Source: DATDVD01 sp035290065 (GTDB lineage: Bacteria; Pseudomonadota; Gammaproteobacteria; Coxiellales; Coxiellaceae). From it: a stretch of 16,814 nucleotides of DNA. Made by a program: the position numbers and the translations under genes. Location of the stretch: contig DATDVD010000022.1 of NCBI GenBank assembly GCA_035290065.1, forward strand, positions 1 through 16,814, written 5' to 3'. The notes beneath the pieces were generated by a model that was not told the origin of the DNA, did not search any database, and worked only from the letters and a program-made list of their open reading frames with translations. Positions 1 to 6,916 of the stretch are shown piece by piece (position 1 is the first letter of the stretch; each line of letters opens with the position of its first letter).

Positions 1-62
1 CCGTGGTCGACCCGGGAGTATGGCACAAGATTTATGGCAAATCACAGGGTGCTTTTTGCTGA
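1..62. other. Short edge segment, possible end or start of a neighbouring gene
   Basis: These bases lie beyond the hemF stop. On the plus strand a frame is open from base 3 to a TGA at 60-62, which would be the C-terminus of a gene converging on hemF and ending one base before its stop. On the minus strand an ATG overlapping the hemF TGA (as ATGA) also opens a frame that runs off the window. Twenty codons are too few to choose between the two, and I do not recognise either peptide. Confidence 0.2.
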
Positions 63-974
63 TCATGCATTTACCCAATCGATAGGTTTTAAAAATTTCT
101 CGTATAATTCTGCTTCGGAGGTACCCAGCTCAGGCTTCCAGTTATAACGCCAATTTACCACCGGTGGCAACGACATTAAAATAGATTCCGTCCGCCCCCC
201 GCTTTGCAAGCCAAATAATGTGCCGCGATCGTATACCAAATTATATTCCACATATCGGCCCCGGCGATACCATTGAAACTGCTTTTCTCTTTCACCATAG
301 GCCATGATTTTACGTTTTGCCACAAGGGGCTGATACGCGTGAATAAAATGATCGGCTACTTTTTTTACAAACGCGAAAGTTTGTTCAAATCCCCATTCAT
401 TTAAGTCGTCAAAAAATAATCCCCCTATGCCTCGCGGTTCTTGTCGATGAGGTAAATAAAAATATTCATCACAGGCTTTTTTAAAATCCTGATAAACCGT
501 TTCGCCAAAAGGATCACACGCCGCTTTGGCCACGGTGTGCCAATGAATACAATCTTCTTTAAACCCATAATAAGGCGTTAAATCAAATCCTCCTCCAAAC
601 CACCACACAGGCGCTTGGGCCGCGGGTTGTGCCACTAACCAGCGAATATTGGCATGAGAGGTGGGCACATAGGGATTATCCGGGTGAATCACGAGTGAAA
701 CGCCCATCGCTTCAAAAGACGCACCCACTAATTCCGGTCGTCGAAAGGTGGCAGCCGGTGGCAACTGATGACCACGAACATGCGAAAAATTAACACCTGC
801 CTGCTCGAATATTCGGCCTTTTTGCAATATTCGCGTTCGCCCTCCCCCTCCACCGGCATGTTCCCAAACATCTTCTTGAAAACGAGCTTGTCCTTCTTCT
901 GTTTCCAACATATCACACACTCGGTCTTGAAAGGCGAATAGAAAAGTTTTAACCGGATTGATCAAGGCCTGCAT
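63..974 (-). CDS. hemF: Oxygen-dependent coproporphyrinogen III oxidase
   Basis: HemF uses O2 to decarboxylate two propionates of coproporphyrinogen III, giving protoporphyrinogen IX in haem synthesis; it is a cytosolic dimer. The 303-residue product is close to the usual length of about 300. Family signatures are present in order: the glycine-rich GGGGGRTRIL (residues 41-50), the SHANIRW segment with the presumed catalytic His107, WWFGGGFDLTPYYG (124-137), EPRGIGGLFFDDLNEW, and the C-terminal QSGGRTESILMSLPP. The ATG start at 974 lies two bases after the stop of the upstream oxygenase gene, so the two are almost certainly co-transcribed. Dependence on O2 suggests an organism able to make haem aerobically. 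The identification is secure. Confidence 0.97.
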   Translation of the reverse strand: MQALINPVKTFLFAFQDRVCDMLETEEGQARFQEDVWEHAGGGGGRTRILQKGRIFEQAGVNFSHVRGHQLPPAATFRRPELVGASFEAMGVSLVIHPDNPYVPTSHANIRWLVAQPAAQAPVWWFGGGFDLTPYYGFKEDCIHWHTVAKAACDPFGETVYQDFKKACDEYFYLPHRQEPRGIGGLFFDDLNEWGFEQTFAFVKKVADHFIHAYQPLVAKRKIMAYGEREKQFQWYRRGRYVEYNLVYDRGTLFGLQSGGRTESILMSLPPVVNWRYNWKPELGTSEAELYEKFLKPIDWVNA

Positions 975-976
975 GG

Positions 977-1816
977 CTATACCAATCCTAATTCACGAAA
1001 ACGTTCTAAACGATAAGTAGCCGCTGTATGACGCCCTGATAATATGACCTCATCTCGGGGATGTAAAAATAAAGGCATGGAAAGACGCGGTTGTTTGGCT
1101 TGTTCGCCACTAGGATTTATAACGCGATGTTTCGTGGAGGGATAATAATGTTCGGTACATTCTTCCAGCATATCGCCAATATTGACCACAATCCAATTGG
1201 GATTTAGCGGAACTTCTATCCACTGACCTTGACTATTTAACACTTGCAATCCTTCTGCCGTCGCAGCAGGCAATAAGGTCAATAAATTAATATCCTCATG
1301 AGGCGCTGCGCGAAGGGCCCCCGCAGGCTCCTGGCCTGTTAAAGGAGGATAATGAGCAATGCGAAGCAACGTGTGATGAGAATCCCGAATCATTTCCGAT
1401 AAGGGCAGGGATAAATTTTTTTGAATAGACAGCGGTGCATGCTTTTCAATCCATCTCAATAATACGGAGGCTAATCGCGTCAACTCTTCGTACAATCGCT
1501 GCGTAATAGGCCTGAGACAATCGGGGCATCGGCCATGTGGGTAATAATGATAGAATTCTTTTAAATCTTTAACCCCATACCCTTTAGCCGTTTCCGAGAG
1601 CTGAGCAGAAGCATATCCATCGTGTCGTTTAGGATCAAAGATAAACATTTCTCGTTCAGGTAAATGAAAAAACTCTTTCCAACCCGCGTAATTATCATCA
1701 ATCAAACGCTGACTAATAGGATGATTGGCAATCACAGCAAATCCAATCTCCTTTAATCCTTCTGTGAATTGTTGAGAAGCATTTTCATTTAAATAATCAA
1801 CGACTTTAATAGACAT
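977..1816 (-). CDS. 2-oxoglutarate/Fe(II)-dependent oxygenase, isopenicillin N synthase-like family
   Basis: The 279-residue protein has the plan of the isopenicillin N synthase/flavonol synthase superfamily: an N-terminal region (about 1-100) and a C-terminal jelly-roll oxygenase domain. The metal triad is visible as H173-x-D175 (APHEDINLLTLL) and H230 (STKHRV), and R244-x-S246 (PRLSMPLF) is the expected 2-oxoglutarate carboxylate site. A CPDC motif (97-100) is unusual for the family. The ATG at 1816 has a strong AGGAGG ribosome site at 1821-1826. It lies between the SerB-like gene and hemF on the same strand, two bases from hemF. The substrate cannot be told from sequence; a link to haem or to amino-acid metabolism would be a guess from context. 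Confidence 0.9.
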   Translation of the reverse strand: MSIKVVDYLNENASQQFTEGLKEIGFAVIANHPISQRLIDDNYAGWKEFFHLPEREMFIFDPKRHDGYASAQLSETAKGYGVKDLKEFYHYYPHGRCPDCLRPITQRLYEELTRLASVLLRWIEKHAPLSIQKNLSLPLSEMIRDSHHTLLRIAHYPPLTGQEPAGALRAAPHEDINLLTLLPAATAEGLQVLNSQGQWIEVPLNPNWIVVNIGDMLEECTEHYYPSTKHRVINPSGEQAKQPRLSMPLFLHPRDEVILSGRHTAATYRLERFRELGLV

Positions 1817-1867
1817 ACTTCCTCCTCTGTCGTGGGAATGAGATGGTACGCGGACGTGGAAGATGAG

Positions 1868-2509
1868 TCAATTCAGCCGTGTTAAAAGCGGTTTCATGGA
1901 GCAATCCGTCATATAAAACTCACAGGCGTCTTGGATATTTTTTCGGTAATAATGACCTCCAAAGCCAATAAAACGTGCCACCATATCTTTGACTTCCAAA
2001 TCATTCATTCCATCTCCCACATAGGCGATAGAGGCATGTTGGTGTTGCAATTGACGAATAATCTCGCGCTTTCCTCCTTTGCGTGTCATCGGAGAGTCTC
2101 GATCGAAATCGCGATAATGGCCTTCTTCATCAAAATAAATATCCACAGCAAAAATATCTTTTTTGGCAACCCCTAATTTCGCGCCAAAGATTTGAACCGC
2201 GGGATTGGGTCCGGCGGAGACAATATAAACCGTTTGATGGGCATTTTTCAGTGTTTTCATCACCTCTACAATATCCGAGGTGCGTTTTTCAAAGTAAATA
2301 TTTCCCAATTGTTGAACTTGCGCTAAGGTGGGTTTTACGAGCGTAAGACGTGTTTCATAGAGTTCCGCCGATATCCCCGTGCGACTCATGGCCTCTTCAG
2401 TCAAACGCGCCACTGCCTCCCCCACCTGGTTTTCAGCCGCTAATTGGTTAATCCCTTCAATTGCACTTAACGTACCGTCACAATCAAACACAATGGCATC
2501 AAAATGCAT
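1868..2509 (-). CDS. serB: SerB-like HAD phosphatase, probable phosphoserine phosphatase
   Basis: This 213-residue HAD-superfamily protein carries all four motifs: FDCDGTLS (nucleophile D9, acid D11), Ser98 in YIVSAGPNP, a Lys in RKGGKREI (about 144-147), and YVGDGMNDLEV (D166, D170). The cap region starts with E18, as in phosphoserine phosphatases (DxTLxxxE), followed by a VGEAVARLTEEAM stretch typical of SerB. The last step of serine synthesis, phosphoserine hydrolysis, is therefore the best guess, supported by a SerA-type gene about 1.5 kb away on the other strand. Gly replaces the usual Ser in DxDST, so another small phosphomonoester substrate is possible. AGGA precedes the ATG. It is third in a five-gene minus-strand run. 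Confidence 0.82.
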   Translation of the reverse strand: MHFDAIVFDCDGTLSAIEGINQLAAENQVGEAVARLTEEAMSRTGISAELYETRLTLVKPTLAQVQQLGNIYFEKRTSDIVEVMKTLKNAHQTVYIVSAGPNPAVQIFGAKLGVAKKDIFAVDIYFDEEGHYRDFDRDSPMTRKGGKREIIRQLQHQHASIAYVGDGMNDLEVKDMVARFIGFGGHYYRKNIQDACEFYMTDCSMKPLLTRLN

Positions 2510-2530
2510 GCGTGAATTTCCTAATAAAAT

Positions 2531-3055
2531 TTACGGATTCATGGACGAGGCTACATTAACCAATGCTTGGCATTGTGCTTGACACGTCGCCGGCTGACTT
2601 GATGAGAGAGCGATAGAGCAACTTTGTCCGGCCGAAGAGTTAATGTTTAATGTCGCAGAAGTGGCAGAGGGATTAATAGATACATTACTGGGAAATACAC
2701 ACGTAGCACCCGACTTAGGCATTCTAGGATCCACCTTCAGCGTAAATTGAGAGGGAGTAAATACAATAGCGCAGGTATTTTGAGGAATCAGAAGAGTTTG
2801 CGCGGATAACGGATTAAAAGAAGTGGCCCACACTTGATAGACATTCCCATTAATTTCCATACACGGACTGATAGTAAAAGTAGGCGCGTCGGGAAGACAC
2901 TCATTAGAAATCATCGATTGGTGCAGACATTGAGGAGGCTGTATGGTTAACGGCATCGGCGCTATGGCGCCATATTTTCCAGCCGCCCCTTCTGCTACCG
3001 ACATTATTCCCAGCGCTACCATCAACAATTGTTTAGTGATCGATACGAGTTTCAT
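2531..3055 (-). CDS. Secreted cysteine-rich protein of unknown function
   Basis: I do not recognise this family. The 174-residue product starts MKLVSITKQLL, a basic then hydrophobic stretch typical of a Sec signal peptide, with likely cleavage near the AEGAAG segment (residues 22-27). The mature part is polar, rich in Ser, Pro, Thr and Asn, and has eight cysteines, which fits disulfide bonding in the periplasm or outside the cell. I chose ATG 3055 because GAGAGG sits just upstream; an in-frame TTG at 3067 is a weaker alternative. The stop of the upstream secreted-protein gene lies 8 bases before this start, and the serB-like gene begins 21 bases after its stop. The two neighbours probably act together, perhaps as a surface or extracellular pair. 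Confidence 0.75.
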   Translation of the reverse strand: MKLVSITKQLLMVALGIMSVAEGAAGKYGAIAPMPLTIQPPQCLHQSMISNECLPDAPTFTISPCMEINGNVYQVWATSFNPLSAQTLLIPQNTCAIVFTPSQFTLKVDPRMPKSGATCVFPSNVSINPSATSATLNINSSAGQSCSIALSSSQPATCQAQCQALVNVASSMNP

Positions 3056-3063
3056 AGTGCCTC

Positions 3064-3639
3064 TCAACTTCCTGTACAGGCTCCCGTAGGTTTGGCCGCT
3101 AATTTAAATGTTACTTTCATCGGAGCGAGTACCGACGTACCAGGCTCTATCGAAAAATCCGATGCCTGAATCGTATGAGTCAGAATCCCTACATAATATT
3201 TACCTGAGCCCGCATAGGAAGGGGGCAAATAACCACCTCCTCCATTAATCAAGGAGAATGTGACAGGCTGGGTGCAATACGTATTCTGAGTCGTGGGGTC
3301 GGTATATTGTACCGTAATACTCAATTGATTATTCATACTACAACCACAGTTACTCACACCTAAATTAAGCCAAGGATTGTTAGAACTAAATCCCCAAGTC
3401 CCACTCCCATTCTGGAACAACCCCGGGCCGGAAAAGTCAGTCAGTACACCTGAACAAGCACTGGTCACAATAAAAGTAAAAGGGCTTGGTCCTGAAGAGG
3501 GGTTGGAACCCACAATAGCGCTCACATCAAAGATGGCATTGGCAGCCCCTTGATCACAGGGTGCCGCAAAGGCGGGGGTTAAAGACACGCTGAAAAAAAC
3601 AAGGCTGCCTATCCCTATCTTTTTGATTGTATTCCGCAT
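3064..3639 (-). CDS. Secreted cysteine-containing beta-rich protein of unknown function
   Basis: Not recognised. The 191-residue product begins MRNTIKKIGIGSLVFF and shows a classic signal peptide ending AFA before APCDQ. The predicted mature protein has six cysteines and many Gly, Ser, Asn, Thr and Pro residues, with alternating hydrophobic stretches suggestive of a beta-sandwich, for example QLSITVQYTD and MKVTFKLA near the C-terminus. No membrane segment follows the signal. ATG 3639 was preferred because AAGGGA lies about eight bases upstream; ATG 3648 and TTG 3684 have no well-placed site. A good promoter at 3675-3703 would give a leader of about 30 bases. It is the first gene of the minus-strand run. 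It could be an adhesin or pilus-type subunit, but nothing in the sequence proves that. Confidence 0.75.
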   Translation of the reverse strand: MRNTIKKIGIGSLVFFSVSLTPAFAAPCDQGAANAIFDVSAIVGSNPSSGPSPFTFIVTSACSGVLTDFSGPGLFQNGSGTWGFSSNNPWLNLGVSNCGCSMNNQLSITVQYTDPTTQNTYCTQPVTFSLINGGGGYLPPSYAGSGKYYVGILTHTIQASDFSIEPGTSVLAPMKVTFKLAAKPTGACTGS

Positions 3640-3674
3640 CCGTGCCATCCCTTGGGTTGCTTGATATTTTAACC

Positions 3675-3703
3675 AGTATACCAAGATCCAGAGCGACTGA
3701 CAA
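3675..3703 (-). promoter_or_regulatory. Sigma70-type promoter for the secreted-protein/serB/hemF run
   Basis: Read on the minus strand, TTGTCA (3703-3698) and TATACT (3680-3675) are separated by exactly 17 bases, and TGG directly before TATACT makes an extended -10. Each hexamer has five of six consensus bases. Transcription would start near 3668, about 29 bases before the chosen ATG at 3639. This is the best-looking promoter of this type in the window. Confidence 0.65.
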
Positions 3704-3801
3704 AATATTGATTTTTAAAACCTTAACCTGGGAAACGCCCTTTAATATTGTCTTAATGTTGTAATGCTACGCTAAAGATAAGCAACTCTATGGGAGTCCT
3801 T

Positions 3802-4047
3802 ATGAAACATTATTGGGGGAAAAATGGAATTTTTATGGCCGAAGAAGCACGGATTAAAACCAAAACCGATTACTGGTTCATTATGGGTTTAGCTGGACTC
3901 GTAGGGTATTTGAGTGGTTTAATTGGTTCTGCCGTTGAATGCCACAAAACAGTGATGATGATTGTATCAGCCGCCATCGGGGGGCTGAGTCTTAGTGCTG
4001 TAACGGGATTTTTTTTGATGGCCTATTATTATTTTCAAAAAAAGTGA
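3802..4047 (+). CDS. Small two-helix inner-membrane protein, unknown function
   Basis: An 81-residue product with a basic and acidic N-terminal part (to about residue 24) and two hydrophobic segments, roughly FIMGLAGLVGYLSGLIG and MMIVSAAIGGLSLSAVTGFF, joined by a short loop containing ECHK; it ends YYYFQKK. This predicts a helical hairpin in the inner membrane. ATG 3802 is preferred because GGAG lies five bases upstream; ATG 3790 in the same frame overlaps that site, and ATG 3835 is also possible. It ends 13 bases before the serA-type gene, so the two are probably co-transcribed. I see no family signature and assign no function. Confidence 0.6.
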   Translation: MKHYWGKNGIFMAEEARIKTKTDYWFIMGLAGLVGYLSGLIGSAVECHKTVMMIVSAAIGGLSLSAVTGFFLMAYYYFQKK

Positions 4048-4060
4048 TAAGCCCTCCGGT

Positions 4061-5230
4061 ATGTACACGTTACAAATTTTTAATGAGATTTCTCCCAAAG
4101 GATTGGCACTTTTCCCCCCTTCTCGCTATCAATTTCAACGTCAAGACGCCAAAAATCCGGAAGCGATTCTCGTTCGCTCTGCCGATTTATTGACGCACAC
4201 GTTTCCTTCTTCCGTTTGCGCGGTAGGTCGTGCAGGAGCGGGTACCAATAATATTCCTGTGTCTATGCTGACAAAAAAAGGCGTGGCAGTTTTTAATACG
4301 CCAGGCGCGAATGCCAATGCGGTAAAAGAGCTGGTTTTAGCGGGTTTATTATTAGCCTGCCGAAATATCACCCAGGCATTACATTTTGCTCAAACACTCA
4401 CCGCAGAAGAAGCGGATTTAAATGAGGTGGTTGAGAAAGGCAAAAAACAATTTCAAGGCGTTGAGCTGGCGGGTAAAACATTAGGCGTCATCGGGCTGGG
4501 TGCCGTGGGAGTTAAAGTGGCTAATGCAGCCATTCACTTAGGCATGCACGTCATCGGATTTGACCCTCTGTTGACGGTGCGACAAGCGTGGGCCATTTCT
4601 TCTCACGTAAAACAAGCCGATTCTCTGAACGAATTATTTGCCAGCACTGATTTTATCACGGTTCACATCCCGTTAACCGACACGACCAAACATTTCATTA
4701 ACAAACCGGCACTCTCCCAAATGAAACAGGGCGTGGTGTTATTAAACTTTTCCCGAGAAGGCATTGTGGATGAAACTGCACTGTTGGAAGCTTTAAATAC
4801 TCAGCATGTGCAAACCTACGTCACCGATTTTCCTAGTGCTCCTCTTTTAAATCATCCCCACTGTATTTACCTTCCTCATCTAGGTGCTTCCACTGTAGAA
4901 GCAGAAGAAAATTGCGCCGTGATGGCAGCAGAACAACTCAAAGATTTTCTGGAAAATGGAAACATTCAAAATTCCGTTAATTTTCCTCCTGTGTATTTAC
5001 CTCGTTCTTCTGGGTCTCGCCTCAGTGTGGTCAATGTAAATGTGCCGAATATGGTGGCGCAAATGTCGTCTGTATTGGCACAATCTAATCTCAATATTGT
5101 CAATATGATTAACAAATCCCGCGGTGAAGTGGCTTATACTTTATTCGATTTAAGTGAGTCACCGACAGAAACTGTTTTAAATACCATTCGTGGTATTGAA
5201 GGGATTTTACGCGTTCGTAACGTTGATTAA
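4061..5230 (+). CDS. serA: D-3-phosphoglycerate dehydrogenase-like protein with ACT domain
   Basis: SerA oxidises 3-phosphoglycerate with NAD+ in the first step of serine synthesis. This 389-residue protein has the NAD-binding GLGAVG (145-150) after GKTLGVI, Arg232 in NFSREGIVDE, His273 in LPHLGAST, and a C-terminal ACT domain (about 320-389) that in the family gives serine feedback control. The NGNIQNSVNFPPVYLPR linker and short length resemble the compact PGDH type rather than the 410-residue E. coli type. One oddity: the catalytic Glu expected in the DFPxE segment appears to be Ala260 (DFPSAP). Substrate assignment is by family; another 2-hydroxyacid is possible. There is no clear ribosome site before ATG 4061; translation may be coupled to the small membrane-protein gene 13 bases upstream. 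Confidence 0.88.
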   Translation: MYTLQIFNEISPKGLALFPPSRYQFQRQDAKNPEAILVRSADLLTHTFPSSVCAVGRAGAGTNNIPVSMLTKKGVAVFNTPGANANAVKELVLAGLLLACRNITQALHFAQTLTAEEADLNEVVEKGKKQFQGVELAGKTLGVIGLGAVGVKVANAAIHLGMHVIGFDPLLTVRQAWAISSHVKQADSLNELFASTDFITVHIPLTDTTKHFINKPALSQMKQGVVLLNFSREGIVDETALLEALNTQHVQTYVTDFPSAPLLNHPHCIYLPHLGASTVEAEENCAVMAAEQLKDFLENGNIQNSVNFPPVYLPRSSGSRLSVVNVNVPNMVAQMSSVLAQSNLNIVNMINKSRGEVAYTLFDLSESPTETVLNTIRGIEGILRVRNVD

Positions 5231-5234
5231 AAAT

Positions 5235-5409
5235 ATCCTATTTACTTCTGATGCAATCTTCACTCCGGTTTAAGGCGCAGCGAGAATATGCCCGTCCTGG
5301 TAACACAGTTCAAACACTGCTTCGTTTTCAAATCTACCCCCCGGCAGATTTATCTGAAAACAGTATCTCAAACCCTCTGAGTAAAAATTGCATCAGAAGT
5401 AAATAGGAT
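5235..5409. mobile_element. MITE-like element with 23-bp perfect terminal inverted repeats
   Basis: The left end 5235-5257 and right end 5387-5409 are exact reverse complements over 23 bases. With two mismatches the pairing extends to 31 bases per arm (5235-5265 with 5379-5409). Total length is 175 bp. No transposase fits inside, so if mobile it would depend on enzymes encoded elsewhere. It begins five bases after the serA stop. The flanks show no clear target duplication beyond AT at each end, which is also part of the inverted repeat. A 51-codon frame spans it on the plus strand, and the antisense is also open for about 40 codons. MITE families contributing small reading frames have been described in Coxiella burnetii; kinship is inference. 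Confidence 0.7.
5251..5406 (+). CDS. 51-residue reading frame inside the MITE-like element
   Basis: ATG 5251 lies in the left inverted repeat and TAG 5404-5406 in the right one, so the frame spans the element. The product starts MQSSLRFKAQREYARPG and continues through TVQTLLRFQIYPPADLSENS; it is basic, with no signal peptide or membrane helix. From memory it resembles short hypothetical peptides annotated in Coxiella burnetii; I could not check this. There is no convincing ribosome site. It may be a real small protein, a by-product of repeat structure, or a segment that can fuse to host genes. Translation is uncertain. Confidence 0.35.
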   Translation: MQSSLRFKAQREYARPGNTVQTLLRFQIYPPADLSENSISNPLSKNCIRSK

Positions 5410-5495
5410 GCGGGATGATCATGGCTCAAAATGATTAAAAATAAAAGCCGTGGATTCCCTGAGTACCTACGGGGTTACCGCACATGGAGCTCCTC

Positions 5496-5524
5496 TTGTA
5501 TTGCGACGTCGAACACGCTAGCAT
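5496..5524 (+). promoter_or_regulatory. Possible promoter of the outer-membrane protein gene
   Basis: TTGTAT (5496-5501), a 17-base gap and TAGCAT (5519-5524) form a weak sigma70-like pair about 40 bases before the ATG at 5565. The rest of the 5410-5564 interval shows small palindromes (CGACGTCG at 5504-5511, AGCATGC at 5520-5526) but no gene, terminator or RNA I can name. Confidence 0.3.
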
Positions 5525-5564
5525 GCTGGACTTGTCGACGGCAATTTTTATAAGGAGAACAGTG

Positions 5565-6221
5565 ATGTTAAAACGGACGTTGGCTTTTGCAGGCATTCTT
5601 TCGGCTACTTCTTTTGCCCTGGGACAAACCCCGCCTCCTTATCATGCCAATAACACGCTGTGGCCCACCACATTGTCTCGCACGATGGATTATTATGTCG
5701 GTATCGGTGTAGGACGAGATAGTAATACGTTGGAAGATAAATTAAATGGCTATGTAGTAAACCACGGCGTCGGTGGATTCACCGGAGAATTATTACACGG
5801 TGTCCAAATTCCGTTACCCGCTAACTTTGGCGTAGCAATAGAAAATAACTGGGCTATTAGCACCGCGGAAGAAAAAATAAAAGCCCCAGGCAGCACCCAA
5901 AAATTATCTAAACCTTATACGATCGGTCTTAGTGTATTACCGAATTATCAAACGTATAGTTTAGGCTCTGTATTTCTCCGCTTAGGCGCTGTTTATAGTG
6001 AGTACAAAGCCACCGGAACTGAAATTGAGTTATATAATTTTAAAAAATGGGTACTAGGGGGACAAATAGGTGTGGGTTACACATTTGATTTAAGCTATCA
6101 CACGTCTCTCCGTGGCGAATACGATTACAGCTTGTATAAATCCTTTACCACTACTACTGGCGGTGAAACACTCACCCCTCGAAGCAACCAGTTTATGCTG
6201 AGTTTCTTGGTAAGATTCTAA
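5565..6221 (+). CDS. Outer-membrane beta-barrel protein
   Basis: A 218-residue exported protein. MLKRTLAFAGILSATSFALG is a Sec signal peptide, with likely cleavage before QTPPPY. The mature chain has alternating amphipathic strands (YYVGIGVGRD, FGVAIENNW, SVFLRLGAVYSEY, VLGGQIGVGYTFDL, SLRGEYDYSLY) and ends NQFMLSFLVRF, with the terminal aromatic residue expected for BAM-assembled barrels. The size fits an eight-stranded OmpA/OmpX-like barrel. ATG 5565 has AAGGAG at 5552-5557; an upstream in-frame ATG at 5484 would bury the signal peptide and was rejected. Its TAA shares bases with the hda stop on the other strand, so there is no room for a terminator between them. The specific role (porin, adhesin, structural) is unknown. 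Confidence 0.82.
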   Translation: MLKRTLAFAGILSATSFALGQTPPPYHANNTLWPTTLSRTMDYYVGIGVGRDSNTLEDKLNGYVVNHGVGGFTGELLHGVQIPLPANFGVAIENNWAISTAEEKIKAPGSTQKLSKPYTIGLSVLPNYQTYSLGSVFLRLGAVYSEYKATGTEIELYNFKKWVLGGQIGVGYTFDLSYHTSLRGEYDYSLYKSFTTTTGGETLTPRSNQFMLSFLVRF

Positions 6222-6916
6222 GACGAAACGCCCATTACCGATTTGACAAACGGAATGGTGAGGCGACGTTGTTCACGCAGTGAGGCATGATCCAGCTGGC
6301 TAAGTAACGCAAATAAATCTTTAGGCTGACGAGAATAATGGCGAAGAAGATAATGCGCCACCTCATCGGTTAATTCCATGCCCCGTTTTTTGGCACGCGT
6401 TTTTAAGGCCACAATTTTATCCGCATCTTGCAAGGGTTTTACTTGAAAACAAAGTCCCCACGCTAACCGTGAGACCAAATCCGGTAACACCCCTTTTAAG
6501 TGAGAAGGGAGCGAAGAAGCACTGACAATCAAACGGGTTTGCTGATCCCGCAATCGATTATAAAAATCAAACAATGCTGTTTCCCATTTCGAATTTCCCA
6601 ATACCTCATCAATATCATCGATGCACACTAAATCCAAGTGTTCCAAATTTTCCAGCAACGCGGGCGATAAATGAGATTGTGCTTCAAAAGGCAAATACAC
6701 ACTGCGGCCTTTCTGCGTATTCATCCACTGACAAGCGGCTTGCAACAAATGGCTGCGGCCAGACCCTTCCGGTCCACACATATAAATAAAATTTTCTTTG
6801 CCGCCTCCTAAAACATTTTTCATCGCGGTGATTAAGGTTTCATTGTCGCCGGAGATAAAGTTCGAAAAACTAAATTGTTCGCTCGGCAATAAACTTAACG
6901 TTAATTGAGATGTCAT
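6218..6916 (-). CDS. hda: DnaA regulatory inactivator Hda
   Basis: Hda binds the DNA-loaded sliding clamp and triggers hydrolysis of ATP on DnaA, preventing re-initiation of replication. The 232-residue protein has the N-terminal clamp-binding motif QLTLSL (4-9), a P-loop in which the Walker lysine is Arg (GPEGSGRSHLL, 48-58; normal for Hda), a Walker B LVCIDDID (about 95-102), a GxxxxLVSRLAWG segment, and a C-terminal lid with RQPKDLFALLSQLD. It lacks the DnaA DNA-binding domain. Its ATG overlaps the stop of the DUF2066 gene (ATGA, 6913-6916), with GGAG inside that gene as ribosome site, so translation is coupled. The order purM/DUF2066/hda recalls the arrangement I know from Pseudomonas. 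Confidence 0.95.
   Translation of the reverse strand: MTSQLTLSLLPSEQFSFSNFISGDNETLITAMKNVLGGGKENFIYMCGPEGSGRSHLLQAACQWMNTQKGRSVYLPFEAQSHLSPALLENLEHLDLVCIDDIDEVLGNSKWETALFDFYNRLRDQQTRLIVSASSLPSHLKGVLPDLVSRLAWGLCFQVKPLQDADKIVALKTRAKKRGMELTDEVAHYLLRHYSRQPKDLFALLSQLDHASLREQRRLTIPFVKSVMGVSS

Noticed and set aside
48..60. A gene start overlapping the hemF stop on the minus strand
   Set aside because: The ATGA overlap is suggestive, but only about 20 codons are visible and a plus-strand frame is equally open, so it is mentioned only as an edge note.
3640..3684. Longer N-terminus of the first secreted protein from a TTG at 3684
   Set aside because: It would place polar residues before the signal peptide and start very near the predicted transcription start; ATG 3639 has a well-spaced ribosome site.
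5272..5395. A frameshifted antisense gene in the repeat element, broken at a run of six G
   Set aside because: The ATG-started antisense frame stops at the G run, but the neighbouring frame is open across it without any shift, so no frameshift needs to be assumed.
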